Positions 34,723 through 43,379 of a stretch of DNA of 64,000 bases are shown piece by piece; within the stretch, counting starts at the first letter, position 1; each line of letters starts with the position of its first letter. Location of the stretch: contig CAVTBJ010000002.1 of assembly GCA_963732925.1 (NCBI GenBank), positions 1 to 64,000 on the forward strand. Direction: 5' to 3'. A model generated the notes under the pieces. That model made no database searches. It had not been told where the DNA came from and saw nothing but the letters and a program-made list of their open reading frames with translations. The stretch comes from DASZRZ01 sp963732925. Its GTDB lineage: Bacteria > Acidobacteriota > Terriglobia > Terriglobales > Acidobacteriaceae. The translations under genes were made by a program, and so were the position numbers.

Positions 34723-37350
34723 ATGGCAGACGAACAGAATCCCCAGATTCCCCTCTCCCCGGACGGCGGTGGTCCAACCGGGGCGGCGAACATCCAGCCC
34801 ATCAACATTGAAGAGGAGATGCGGCGGTCGTATCTCGACTACTCCATGTCGGTGATTATCGGCCGCGCGCTGCCTGACATCTACGACGGGCTGAAGCCGG
34901 TGCACCGGCGCATCCTCTACCACATGCACGACAGTGGCGTGCTGCATAACCGCAAGCACGTGAAGTGCGCCAAGGTTGTGGGCGAGGCCATGGGCAAATA
35001 CCATCCGCACGGCGACGCCGCGCTCTATGACGCCCTGGTGCGCATGGGGCAGCCGTTCTCGCTGCGTTATCCGCTGATCGATGCCCAGGGCAACTTCGGC
35101 TCGATTGACGGCGATCCGCCGGCGGCCATGCGATATACCGAGTGCCGCCTGGCGGCTATTGCCGAAGAGCTGCTCGCCGATATCGACAAGGACACCGTCG
35201 ATTTCACCGCCAACTACGACGAAACCACCGTGGAGCCCGTAGTGCTGCCCGCCCGCGTGCCCAACCTGCTCATCAACGGAGCGGACGGCATCGCCGTGGG
35301 CATGGCTACCAAGATTCCACCACACAATCTGACCGAAGTCGTCGATGCCGCCATTACCCTGGTGAACAATCCGGCGGCCAATCTCGACGACCTCATGAAG
35401 TTTGTGCAGGGGCCGGACTTCCCCACGGCCGGCTTTATCTACGGCAAGAAGGGAATCAAAGACGCTTATAAGAACGGACGCGGACGCTTCATCATGCGTT
35501 CCAAGGCCGCCATCGAGAGCGTCACCAAAGACAAGCAGGCGATTATCGTCACCGAGATCCCTTACCAGGTGAACAAGGCGAGGCTGATTGAGCGCATCGC
35601 CGACCTGGTGAACGACAAGGTCATGGAAGACATCAGCGACATTCGCGATGAGAGCGACCGCGACGGCATGCGCATTGTGATTGAGCTGAAGCGTGGCACC
35701 GAGCCGCAGATCGTGCTCAACCAGCTTTACAAGCATACCCAGATGCAGGAGAGCTTCAGCATGATCTTCCTGGCCGTGGTCAACGGCCAGCCCAAGGAGT
35801 TGGGCCTGGTGCAGGCCATCCAGCACTTCATCGATCATCGCGTCGATGTGGTCCGGCGACGCACCTCCTACCTGCTCAATAAGGCCCGCGAGCGCGAGCA
35901 CATTCTAGTGGGATACCAGATCGCGCTCGATCATCTGGATAACGTGATCTCCATCATCCGCGGCAGCGCCAACCGCACTGAAGCCCGCGAAAACCTGGTC
36001 GCTTACTTTGGCGGCAGGACGATTGAAGTCAACGTCAGCGGCAAGCGCTCCAGTGTCTCGCTGGGCCGCAACACGCCGGAAAGTCCATTCACGGCACGGC
36101 AGGCGGACGCCATCCTGGAATTGCAACTGCACCGGCTGACGCGGCTTTCGATCGACGAGATTGTCAACGAACTCAGCGGCATTCGCCAGGACATCGCCGA
36201 GTACGAATCCATCCTGGGCTCGGAAAAGAAGCTGCGCGCGGTGATCGTAAAGGAGCTGGAAGAGGTCAAGAAGAAGTATGGTGACGCTCGCCGCACCCAG
36301 ATCGTGGATGAGGCCAGCGAGATCACGCTGGAGGACCTGATTGCCGACGAGCAGGTAGCGGTCACGGTCAGCCATAACGGCTACCTGAAGCGGACGCCTA
36401 TCACCACCTACCGCCAGCAGCGGCGCGGCGGCACCGGACGCACCGGCATGAAAACGCGCGATGAAGACTTTGTCCAGCACATGTTCATCGCCTCCACCCA
36501 TAACTACATCCTGGTGTTTACCAATACCGGCCGGGTGTTCTGGCTCAAGGTGTATGAAGTTCCCGACGTGGCCGCCGCCGGCAAGGGTAAGCACATTGGC
36601 AACCTGGTGGCCCTGCAGCCCGGCGAGACCGTCCGTGCTTTGATGGAAGTGCACGATCTGGAGGAAGAGAGCCGGTATGTGTTCTTCGCGACTCGCCAGG
36701 GCACGGTGAAGAAGACCGCGCTCAAGGACTTCTCGAATGTCATGGCCAGGGGCATCATCGCCATTAAGATCGGGGATGGAGATGAATTGGTCGCCGCGTC
36801 TCTTACCGACGGACAGCAGATTGTCTTCCTCGCGTCTCATGACGGCATGGCGATTCGCTTTGACGAGAATGACGTACGTACCATGGGGCGTCCCGCCGCC
36901 GGCGTGCGCGGCATGGACCTGGGCAAGAACGACTACATTGTGGGCCTTGCGGTTACGCCCAAGAACCCCAAAAAGAATGGCAAAGTCAAAGGAGAGGCCG
37001 AATCCGTGGCCGACATGATTCTTTCGGTCACCGAGAATGGCTATGGCAAGCGGACACCTATTGACGAATATCGCTTGCAGTCGCGAGGCGGCAAGGGCGT
37101 CATCAACGTCAAAACCACCGCGCGCAACGGCAAAGTGGTATCCAGTCTGCTGGTGAGCGAGCACTCCGAGGCCATGGTGATCAGCCAGTACGGTAAGATC
37201 ATTCGCGTGGACACGGCGGGAATCCGGGAGGCCGGCCGCTCCACTCAGGGCGTCCGCCTGCTGCACCTGGATGCCGACGACAAGGTCGCGGCGGCCGTGG
37301 TGATTCCCGAAGAGGAGAAGGAAGAGACCACGGGAACGCTGATTCAGTAA
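34723..37350 (+). CDS. gyrA: DNA gyrase subunit A
   Basis: This is the DNA-cleaving subunit of gyrase, 875 residues. The quinolone-resistance-determining segment reads YHPHGDAALYDALVRMGQPF, with Ala99 where E. coli has Ser83, while the Asp87 equivalent (Asp103) is retained. The catalytic tyrosine is Tyr138 in MRYTECRLA. The GyrA box QRRGGTG at 566-572 in the C-terminal beta-pinwheel identifies gyrase rather than topoisomerase IV. gyrB is not adjacent. Its own promoter lies at 34544 and a terminator at 37367. The N-terminus has a 25-residue Pro/Gly-rich extension before INIEEEMRRSYLDYSM. Confidence 0.97.
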   Translation: MADEQNPQIPLSPDGGGPTGAANIQPINIEEEMRRSYLDYSMSVIIGRALPDIYDGLKPVHRRILYHMHDSGVLHNRKHVKCAKVVGEAMGKYHPHGDAALYDALVRMGQPFSLRYPLIDAQGNFGSIDGDPPAAMRYTECRLAAIAEELLADIDKDTVDFTANYDETTVEPVVLPARVPNLLINGADGIAVGMATKIPPHNLTEVVDAAITLVNNPAANLDDLMKFVQGPDFPTAGFIYGKKGIKDAYKNGRGRFIMRSKAAIESVTKDKQAIIVTEIPYQVNKARLIERIADLVNDKVMEDISDIRDESDRDGMRIVIELKRGTEPQIVLNQLYKHTQMQESFSMIFLAVVNGQPKELGLVQAIQHFIDHRVDVVRRRTSYLLNKAREREHILVGYQIALDHLDNVISIIRGSANRTEARENLVAYFGGRTIEVNVSGKRSSVSLGRNTPESPFTARQADAILELQLHRLTRLSIDEIVNELSGIRQDIAEYESILGSEKKLRAVIVKELEEVKKKYGDARRTQIVDEASEITLEDLIADEQVAVTVSHNGYLKRTPITTYRQQRRGGTGRTGMKTRDEDFVQHMFIASTHNYILVFTNTGRVFWLKVYEVPDVAAAGKGKHIGNLVALQPGETVRALMEVHDLEEESRYVFFATRQGTVKKTALKDFSNVMARGIIAIKIGDGDELVAASLTDGQQIVFLASHDGMAIRFDENDVRTMGRPAAGVRGMDLGKNDYIVGLAVTPKNPKKNGKVKGEAESVADMILSVTENGYGKRTPIDEYRLQSRGGKGVINVKTTARNGKVVSSLLVSEHSEAMVISQYGKIIRVDTAGIREAGRSTQGVRLLHLDADDKVAAAVVIPEEEKEETTGTLIQ

Positions 37351-37366
37351 CGACCATCACTTAGGG

Positions 37367-37396
37367 GGCACAGCCGTATTCCGGCTGTGCCTTTTT
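37367..37396 (+). terminator. intrinsic terminator after gyrA
   Basis: GGCACAGCCG (37367-37376) pairs perfectly with CGGCTGTGCC (37382-37391) around a 5 nt loop and is followed by TTTTT (37392-37396). It lies 17 bp after the gyrA stop. Confidence 0.92.
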
Positions 37397-37471
37397 CTTT
37401 CTACACGCTGGCGTGCACTACAATGGCAATCGCGTCATCTGATCGCCCAGACGCTACACCCAAGGAGAACC

Positions 37472-38038
37472 ATGGCGCGAGTCGAACTCATTCAGCCCGA
37501 ATCTGCTTCCCAGGAAGTGCAGCACATCTACGAACATCGTCTGCGGGGACGCCCTACTGAGGTCCACAAGGCCATGGCGCACCTGCCGCAAACTCTCATT
37601 TCTTTTCTCTCCTTCTACACCACCGTGGGCCGGACCCTGGAGCGGCGGCTCTACGAGCTGGTCTATATCCGGGTTGCCATGATCAACGGCTGCAACTACT
37701 GCATGCAATCGCATATCGCTGCAGCCAAGCGGGCTTCTCTCCTGGGCGATGAAGATTTGCAGCAGCTCAAAGACCCGGCTTCGGGAAATTTCAGCGCTGC
37801 GGAAAAAGCGGCGCTGGCCTTCGCCGAGAAGCTGACTCGCACGCTCTCCGCGATGAACGACGACGATTTTGACGCGCTCCGCCGTCACGGCTTCCGCGAC
37901 GCGCAAATCGTGGATCTCGACCTGCTGGTAGGGCTGGCGAACCTGACCAATCGCTTTACCGACCCCCTGGCCCTTCAGGTGGAGGCTCCAAAGGCCGCGG
38001 CGCAAATAGCAGCGGTGCAAGCCAACGAAAAGGTCTGA
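37472..38038 (+). CDS. carboxymuconolactone decarboxylase / AhpD-like protein
   Basis: This is an all-helical protein of 188 residues in the CMD/AhpD family. The redox-type motif INGCNYCMQSH supplies C-x-x-C plus the following His, as in AhpD-type alkylhydroperoxidases. A Glu in RLYELVYIRVAM completes the proton relay. An AAGGAGA Shine-Dalgarno sequence precedes the ATG. Such proteins reduce peroxides or act as general thiol oxidoreductases; the partner is unknown. It is followed after 66 bp by a small membrane protein, and neither gene informs the other's role. Confidence 0.85.
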   Translation: MARVELIQPESASQEVQHIYEHRLRGRPTEVHKAMAHLPQTLISFLSFYTTVGRTLERRLYELVYIRVAMINGCNYCMQSHIAAAKRASLLGDEDLQQLKDPASGNFSAAEKAALAFAEKLTRTLSAMNDDDFDALRRHGFRDAQIVDLDLLVGLANLTNRFTDPLALQVEAPKAAAQIAAVQANEKV

Positions 38039-38104
38039 AAATGAGCTGTGCCCGCGAGGGGCGCACATCAGCCTCTGAGTTCGATATACTCGACTACGGG
38101 AAGT

Positions 38105-38560
38105 ATGGGCAGCACGATATTTCACGCTCTGGCTTACGATGCGCGGCGGGAACGCCGCAAGAAGATCATCATCGCCGCCGTCGTCATGGTGGTGATCGTG
38201 GCCGGGGTCCTGCTGTATCTGTTCCGTTTTACCGGCTACGAGGACAGGGTTTCCAATTTCTTCAGCGACCTGCAGGGGCAGAAATACGAAGCTGCATACG
38301 CCATCTGGATGAACGATCCGAACTGGAGACAGCATCCGCAGAAATACAGCAATTATCCCTTCAGTAGCTTTTATCAGGACTGGGGCCCGGGAGGAGAGTG
38401 GGGCCTGATTCACACCTTCAAGGTCGAAGGAGCCACCGATTCCGGGGGCAGCGGCGTGGTGGTTCGGGTCCGGGTCAACGACCGCGCCGAGCGCGCCAAC
38501 ATCTGGGTAGAGAAAGGCGACAAGACGCTGACCTTTTCTCCCTACGAAACCATCCAGTGA
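38105..38560 (+). CDS. small single-pass membrane protein, unknown function
   Basis: This 151-residue protein has a short cytoplasmic N-terminus ending in a basic cluster (RRERRKK). One TM helix follows (IIIAAVVMVVIVAGVLLYLF), then an extracytoplasmic domain of about 100 residues with an NTF2-like feel: LQGQKYEAAYAIWMNDPNW and VVVRVRVNDRAERANIWVEK. The start at 38105 puts the TM near the N-terminus. I do not recognise the family with certainty. The conserved-looking end (KTLTFSPYETIQ) suggests an intact C-terminus. Confidence 0.68.
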   Translation: MGSTIFHALAYDARRERRKKIIIAAVVMVVIVAGVLLYLFRFTGYEDRVSNFFSDLQGQKYEAAYAIWMNDPNWRQHPQKYSNYPFSSFYQDWGPGGEWGLIHTFKVEGATDSGGSGVVVRVRVNDRAERANIWVEKGDKTLTFSPYETIQ

Positions 38561-38751
38561 GTTCCCGTGCGTTCTTCCGTCTGGCTGAAGATGGCCCCGG
38601 TTCTTAATCAAGCTTTCCAGCAGGTTCCGGCGGGGCTGGCCGCGGCGCGAACGTAAAAGTTACAGCCTGGCGTTAAAGAAAAGGGCGGATCATGCCGCTT
38701 TGAGGCAGAATTCCATCCCACAGGCCACTGTCATGGAGGCACCCCACGCAG

Positions 38752-39771
38752 ATTCCAATCAAGCGCACGATTGATCGTATTCCCGGCGGATTCATGGTGG
38801 TGCCCCTGGCCGTGGGCAGCATCATCAATACCTTCGCCCCCAACACCGCGGCCTTTTTCGGCTCCTTCACCGGGGCCCTGTTTACTGGCGCCCTGCCGAT
38901 CATTGCCGTCGTATACGTGTGCATCGGCGCCACCATCTCCGCCCGGACCTTGCCCCAGCTCATGCGGCGGGGGGGATTGCTCCTGGGTACCAAGATCTGC
39001 GCTGGCCTGACTGCTGGAGTGGTGCTGGGCCACCTGCTGGGCGAGCAGCCGGTCTCTTCCGGCTGGTTCGCGGGCCTCTCGACCCTGGCCGTCGTCGCCG
39101 CCATGAATGACACCAATGGCGGGCTTTACATGACGCTCATGGGCCAATATGGCAAGCCCGAAGACGTAGGCGCGTATTCGGTCATGTCGCTGGAGTCAGG
39201 GCCGTTCTTCACCATGGTGACGCTCGGGGTGGCAGGCTTGTCCGCGTTTCCCTGGCAGACCCTGGTTGGCGCCGTCCTGCCGCTGGTGGTGGGGATTCTC
39301 CTCGGCAACCTCGATAAGGAAATGAGCACGTTCCTGGGACGCGCCATTCTGCCCCTGATTCCCTTCTTCGCCTTCGCCCTGGGAACCACGCTCAATCTCA
39401 AACTGGTGTGGCGCGCGGGGCTGCTCGGTGTTGGCCTCGGTATTGGCGTCTTACTGGTTTCCGGAACCTTGCTGCTGGTTACCGACCGCCTCGCCGGAGG
39501 CAATGGCATCGCGGGTGTCGCCGCGGCGTCTACCGCCGGCAATGCTGCCGCGGTTCCGGCGCTGGTCGCGGCCGCGAATCCCGCCTATGCGGACGCGGCG
39601 GGTCCGGCGACGGTTCTAGTTGCCACCAGCGTCATCATAACCGCCCTGTCGGTGCCATTGCTCACCGCCTGGTGGGCACGGCGTATGGGCTACACGCCCA
39701 ATTCCGAACTGCTTGATGCGGACGCTGCCCCCGCCGGCGCCACCTCCAGTACCCACAAAGCTGCGGAGTAG
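38752..39771 (+). CDS. KdgT-type sugar-acid permease with a non-standard start or frameshift
   Basis: This inner-membrane permease of the 2-keto-3-deoxygluconate transporter family has ten or so TM segments. AAMNDTNGGLYMTLMGQYG, MSLESGPFFTMV and IPFFAFALGTTLNLK match E. coli KdgT blocks. Similarity to the KdgT N-terminus (QIKRSIEKIPGG) continues upstream of the first ATG at 38794 as IPIKRTIDRIPGG, but there is no ATG, GTG or TTG between the in-frame stop at 38701 and 38794. The aligned first codon is ATT at 38752, 12 bp after GGAGG. Deleting one C from the CCCC at 38742-38745 would instead put ATG 38733 in frame. The cargo is probably a four-carbon sugar acid, given the DUF1537 and PdxA genes directly downstream. 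Confidence 0.85.
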   Translation: MPIKRTIDRIPGGFMVVPLAVGSIINTFAPNTAAFFGSFTGALFTGALPIIAVVYVCIGATISARTLPQLMRRGGLLLGTKICAGLTAGVVLGHLLGEQPVSSGWFAGLSTLAVVAAMNDTNGGLYMTLMGQYGKPEDVGAYSVMSLESGPFFTMVTLGVAGLSAFPWQTLVGAVLPLVVGILLGNLDKEMSTFLGRAILPLIPFFAFALGTTLNLKLVWRAGLLGVGLGIGVLLVSGTLLLVTDRLAGGNGIAGVAAASTAGNAAAVPALVAAANPAYADAAGPATVLVATSVIITALSVPLLTAWWARRMGYTPNSELLDADAAPAGATSSTHKAAE

Positions 39772-39772
39772 C

Positions 39773-41065
39773 ATGGCCGGGATTCTGATCGTGTCCGATG
39801 ACCTCTCCGGCGCGGCCGACTCCGCAGTTGCCGCGGCTGCTGCCGGGCGGGAGACGCTGGTCGTCCTGGGAGTTTCTTCCCCGCCCGGCCGCGCCCAGGT
39901 CAGCGCGGAAGTCCTTGCCGTCGACGGTGACACCCGGCATCTCCCGCCAGCAGAGGCCGCCGCGGAGACTGCGCGCGTGCTGCGGGCGTGTTACCGTCCC
40001 GGTCAGATCGTATTCAAGAAGCTGGATTCCACCTTGCGGGGAAACATCGGCGCGGAGCTCCGGGCGGTGCTGGAAGCCGTGACCGCCAACGAGACCAATG
40101 CGGAGCCGGCAATCGCCATTGTCGCCCCCGCCTTTCCCGCCGCCGGACGCAGCACGCAAAACGGCACGCAGTTTTTGAACGGGGTGCCTTTGGAACGAAC
40201 CGACATCTGGCGCCGCGAAGGCCTCAGCGGGCCGGCCCATATCCCGGAGATGCTGCTTAGCTCCGGACTGCGTCCGGCGCAAGTGGGCCTGGATACGATC
40301 CGCGGCGGGGCGCCGGCTCTTTCCGCGGTCCTGCGCAAGCTCGCCGCGGTTCACAACGCCCTGGTATGCGACGCGGAAACGGAAGACGATCTGCGTGCCA
40401 TTGCAGTCAGCGCGGCTTCTCTGGGACGCAGCACAGTCTGGGCGGGGTCGGCCGGGCTGGCGCGCTGCCTGTTCCCTCTCCAACCCGGGCAGTCCGCCGC
40501 CGCAGGCGCGCATCGCCCAACCCGGCAACTGCCTGCGATTCAAAGGCCGATTCTGTTCGTTGTCGGAAGTGCCGCTACCCTGTGCCGGCAGCAGGTCCGG
40601 GAATTGAGTTCGGAACCGGACGTGGCCTCTGTCGTGGTCTCTCCCGAGGTGCTCCGGGCTGGTCCTCACGCCGCCGCATGGGAGCAGTACAATGCGAGTT
40701 TGTCGTCGGCACTGGCGGCTGGGGACACGATTCTGGCATTGGGGGACGCGCCGGAGGCGCGGCGCGAGCTGCGGGGGGAGGGCCGGGAACTGTCCCGCGC
40801 CCTGGGACAGCTCGTTGCTCCGCATGCACATACTATCGGGGCCCTCGTGCTGACCGGCGGCGAAACTGCCCGTGCCGTGCTGCAGGCTTTGCAGGTCGAG
40901 GGTCTCTGGTTGATCGGTGAGTTGGAGCCTGGGGTCCCTGTCTCCATCACCGCGGATGCTTCCCTGCCGGTCGTGACCAAGGCCGGGGCTTTCGGGGCTG
41001 AAGCAACATTGCGCCGCTGCCGCCTGGCGCTGCGGAGCAATCGGGTTCTGGAAAAAACGCGGTAG
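39773..41065 (+). CDS. DUF1537 four-carbon acid sugar kinase
   Basis: This cytoplasmic kinase of 430 residues is in the family shown to phosphorylate D-threonate, D-erythronate, L-threonate or related acids at O4. The N-terminal domain has ILIVSDDLSGAADSA and KKLDSTLRGNIGAEL; the C-terminal nucleotide-binding domain has ALVLTGGETARAVL and ends KAGAFGAEATL. The start at 39773 lies one base after the permease stop. With the PdxA-type dehydrogenase 35 bp downstream it makes the known kinase-dehydrogenase pair that yields dihydroxyacetone phosphate and CO2. Which acid is used cannot be read from the sequence. Confidence 0.9.
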   Translation: MAGILIVSDDLSGAADSAVAAAAAGRETLVVLGVSSPPGRAQVSAEVLAVDGDTRHLPPAEAAAETARVLRACYRPGQIVFKKLDSTLRGNIGAELRAVLEAVTANETNAEPAIAIVAPAFPAAGRSTQNGTQFLNGVPLERTDIWRREGLSGPAHIPEMLLSSGLRPAQVGLDTIRGGAPALSAVLRKLAAVHNALVCDAETEDDLRAIAVSAASLGRSTVWAGSAGLARCLFPLQPGQSAAAGAHRPTRQLPAIQRPILFVVGSAATLCRQQVRELSSEPDVASVVVSPEVLRAGPHAAAWEQYNASLSSALAAGDTILALGDAPEARRELRGEGRELSRALGQLVAPHAHTIGALVLTGGETARAVLQALQVEGLWLIGELEPGVPVSITADASLPVVTKAGAFGAEATLRRCRLALRSNRVLEKTR

Positions 41066-41100
41066 GTTTTGGCGCCGCTACTGGGATCACGCGAGGGTAA

Positions 41101-42120
41101 GTGAGCTTATATCGGCCCATCATTGCTATCACCATGGGCGACGCCGCCGGCGTCGGCCCGGAGATCATCATGAAGAGCCTGGCACATCGCGAACTCCACC
41201 AGCGATGCCGGCCACTGGTGATCGGAGACGCTGCCCGGCTCCGGGAAGCCGGGGGCATTGTGCACAGCGGCCTCAAGGTGCGGAGCCTTTCTTCGGCGAA
41301 CGATGCCCACTACACGCCGGAAACGGTGGACTGCATCGATCTGAAGCTCATCCCTCCGGCTTTGCCCTGGGGACAGATTTCGGCGAGAGCCGGCGATGCC
41401 GCATTTCAGTACGTCAAAGCCGCCGCCGAACTTGCCCAGCGCGGCCAGGTCGACGCCATCTGCACCGCGCCTCTGAACAAAGCCGCTCTCCAGGCCGGCG
41501 GGCACATCTATCCCGGACACACTGAGCTTCTGGCCCATCTGACGGGTACACCGGAAGTTTCCATGATGCTGGTCGCGCCCAGGCTGCGCGTCATCCACGT
41601 CACAACCCATATCGGCCTGCTGGATGCCATTGCCCGCATCGAGCCCGGCCTGGTGGAACGCACCATTGCCCGGGGCCACGCAGTACTGGTCCATGCCGGC
41701 ATCCCACGGCGAAAGATCGGGGTGTGCGGTATCAATCCTCACGCGGGAGAAAATGGCTTGTTCGGCCACGGCGAGGAAGAAAGCAAGATCGTTCCCGCTG
41801 TTGAGGCCTGTCGCGCAAAGGGATGGGACGTGGAAGGTCCGCTGCCCGCCGATACGCTCTTCTTCCGTGCCGGCCGCGGCGATTTCGATATGGTGGTGGC
41901 GATGTACCACGACCAGGGACACGGTCCAGTGAAGGTGCTGGGCCTGGAGGCCGGCGTGAATATCACCGTGGGACTACCAGTGATCCGCACGTCAGTGGAC
42001 CATGGCACGGCATTTGATATTGCCGGCACCGGCGCCGCCGACGAACGCAGCATGCTGGAGGCTCTTCGCCAGGCAATCGAACTGGCGCGGAGAACGGAAC
42101 CGCAGCCGGCACCCGCCTAA
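41101..42120 (+). CDS. pdxA: PdxA-family 4-phospho-acid dehydrogenase (PdxA2-like)
   Basis: This 339-residue member of the PdxA family performs NAD-dependent oxidation and decarboxylation of 4-phosphohydroxy-threonate, or in catabolic paralogues of 4-phospho-D-threonate or -erythronate. Family features are ITMGDAAGVGPEII, APLNKAALQAGG, and three metal-binding histidines in VTTHIGLLDA, NPHAGENGLFG and YHDQGHGPVK. It begins with GTG at 41101, preceded by GAGGGTAA. Location next to a DUF1537 kinase and sugar-acid permease argues for the catabolic PdxA2 role rather than vitamin B6 synthesis. Its stop overlaps that of the convergent ROK gene by three to four bases. Confidence 0.9.
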   Translation: MSLYRPIIAITMGDAAGVGPEIIMKSLAHRELHQRCRPLVIGDAARLREAGGIVHSGLKVRSLSSANDAHYTPETVDCIDLKLIPPALPWGQISARAGDAAFQYVKAAAELAQRGQVDAICTAPLNKAALQAGGHIYPGHTELLAHLTGTPEVSMMLVAPRLRVIHVTTHIGLLDAIARIEPGLVERTIARGHAVLVHAGIPRRKIGVCGINPHAGENGLFGHGEEESKIVPAVEACRAKGWDVEGPLPADTLFFRAGRGDFDMVVAMYHDQGHGPVKVLGLEAGVNITVGLPVIRTSVDHGTAFDIAGTGAADERSMLEALRQAIELARRTEPQPAPA

Positions 42121-43379
42121 TTGCTTGCTCTCGGTCGAGCAAGCCCCATCCGTGCGCTGGGCTTATCGTGTCCGTTGGGCCGAACAGATGCGGGGACGTC
42201 TTCGATTTTCCTTCCGAACGCGCCGAAGTGCTTCTGCAGAACCAGTGCCACGGCTCCCCGCAAGCGCGACATGCGCGAGTCGCCGGCTGGCCGGAGCCGC
42301 GGAGGTTTGCCCACCAGCATCGCCGAAGCCACCTCCGATTCGACAATCGGTCCCAGATGTTCCCACATGCGGGTAAACTCCCCCACCACCACAATTTCCT
42401 CCGGCGCCAGACCGGTGACAACCAGTCGCAGACCGCGCCCGACGGCATGCGCCATCTTCTCCAACGCCCTCAAGGCCAGGGGGTCTTTGGATTCGGCGAG
42501 CACTAGCAGATCCTGGAAATTGGGGCCGTTGAGCGAAGCTTTCGATTCGTGATAGTACCTCTCCGCCGCCCGATGGGAAGCATAGACCTCCCAGCATCCC
42601 CGCCTGCCGCAGGTGCATAAGGGACCCTCGGGGTCCAGGGAAATGTGGCCAAACTCGCCCGCCATGGCATTCATCCCGAGCACCAGCTGGCCATTGGCGA
42701 AAACGCCGCCACCCACTCCCTCGGATATGGTCACCACGAACAGATCGCGAACCGGTTCCGTGCTGCCGAACCATACTTCGGCCAGGACGCATGCGTTGGC
42801 CGCATTCTCCATCTCCACACTAAGCCCGGTGGCCCGCTCCAATGGACCTTTCACGTCGCATTCCGGCCACTTGAGATTGGGAGTAAAGACAATGCGCTGC
42901 GTCGCCGGATTGAAGCGGCCGGCAAGACTGATACCGATACCCTCAAACGTCAGATTCGAATGCACCTCCATCAGCTTCAGCATGGTGGAAGAGAGTTTGT
43001 CAGCGGCCAGGGTGGGATCGTTCGGCGTGGGAATTGCTTCCTGCGAGAGAAATCGGCCGTTCACATCGGCCACGGCCACCGTGGTTTGTCGCGGACGCAG
43101 ATCGGCCACGATGATGGCTCGCCGGTCATTCAACCGTAAAAAAACTGGCCGCCTTCCCCGCGGAAGCCTTCCCATGGGGCCGTGAACTACCCAGTCTTCG
43201 CGGATCAGCTGTTCCGTGATTACCGACACCGTGCTGCGCTGAAGGCCGGAGATTCGCGCCAGCTCTGCGCGCGAGATGGGCTGCCGGCGGCGAATCAGAT
43301 TCAGCAGTACGCCCCGGTTGATGTCCCTGGCGGTCTCGCTCGATGCCACCTGTGTGTTGGTGAAGTTAATACGAGGCAT
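42117..43379 (-). CDS. ROK-family transcriptional regulator
   Basis: This is a sugar-responsive repressor/activator of 420 residues. An N-terminal winged helix-turn-helix (RAELARISGLQRSTVSVITE) is followed by the ROK ATPase-fold domain with FGHISLDPEGPL and the zinc motif CTCGRRGCWEVYAS. NagC, Mlc and XylR have the same architecture. It is convergent with and physically abutting the permease-kinase-dehydrogenase genes (stop codons overlap), so control of that sugar-acid operon is likely, with autoregulation through the direct repeat at 43436-43455. The effector is unknown. Confidence 0.9.
   Translation of the reverse strand: MPRINFTNTQVASSETARDINRGVLLNLIRRRQPISRAELARISGLQRSTVSVITEQLIREDWVVHGPMGRLPRGRRPVFLRLNDRRAIIVADLRPRQTTVAVADVNGRFLSQEAIPTPNDPTLAADKLSSTMLKLMEVHSNLTFEGIGISLAGRFNPATQRIVFTPNLKWPECDVKGPLERATGLSVEMENAANACVLAEVWFGSTEPVRDLFVVTISEGVGGGVFANGQLVLGMNAMAGEFGHISLDPEGPLCTCGRRGCWEVYASHRAAERYYHESKASLNGPNFQDLLVLAESKDPLALRALEKMAHAVGRGLRLVVTGLAPEEIVVVGEFTRMWEHLGPIVESEVASAMLVGKPPRLRPAGDSRMSRLRGAVALVLQKHFGAFGRKIEDVPASVRPNGHDKPSARMGLARPRASN

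Noticed and set aside
34597..37266. Two long minus-strand frames (434 and 453 codons) opposite gyrA
   Set aside because: Antisense to an unmistakable gyrA. They are explained by codon bias, with no domain or ribosome-binding signal.
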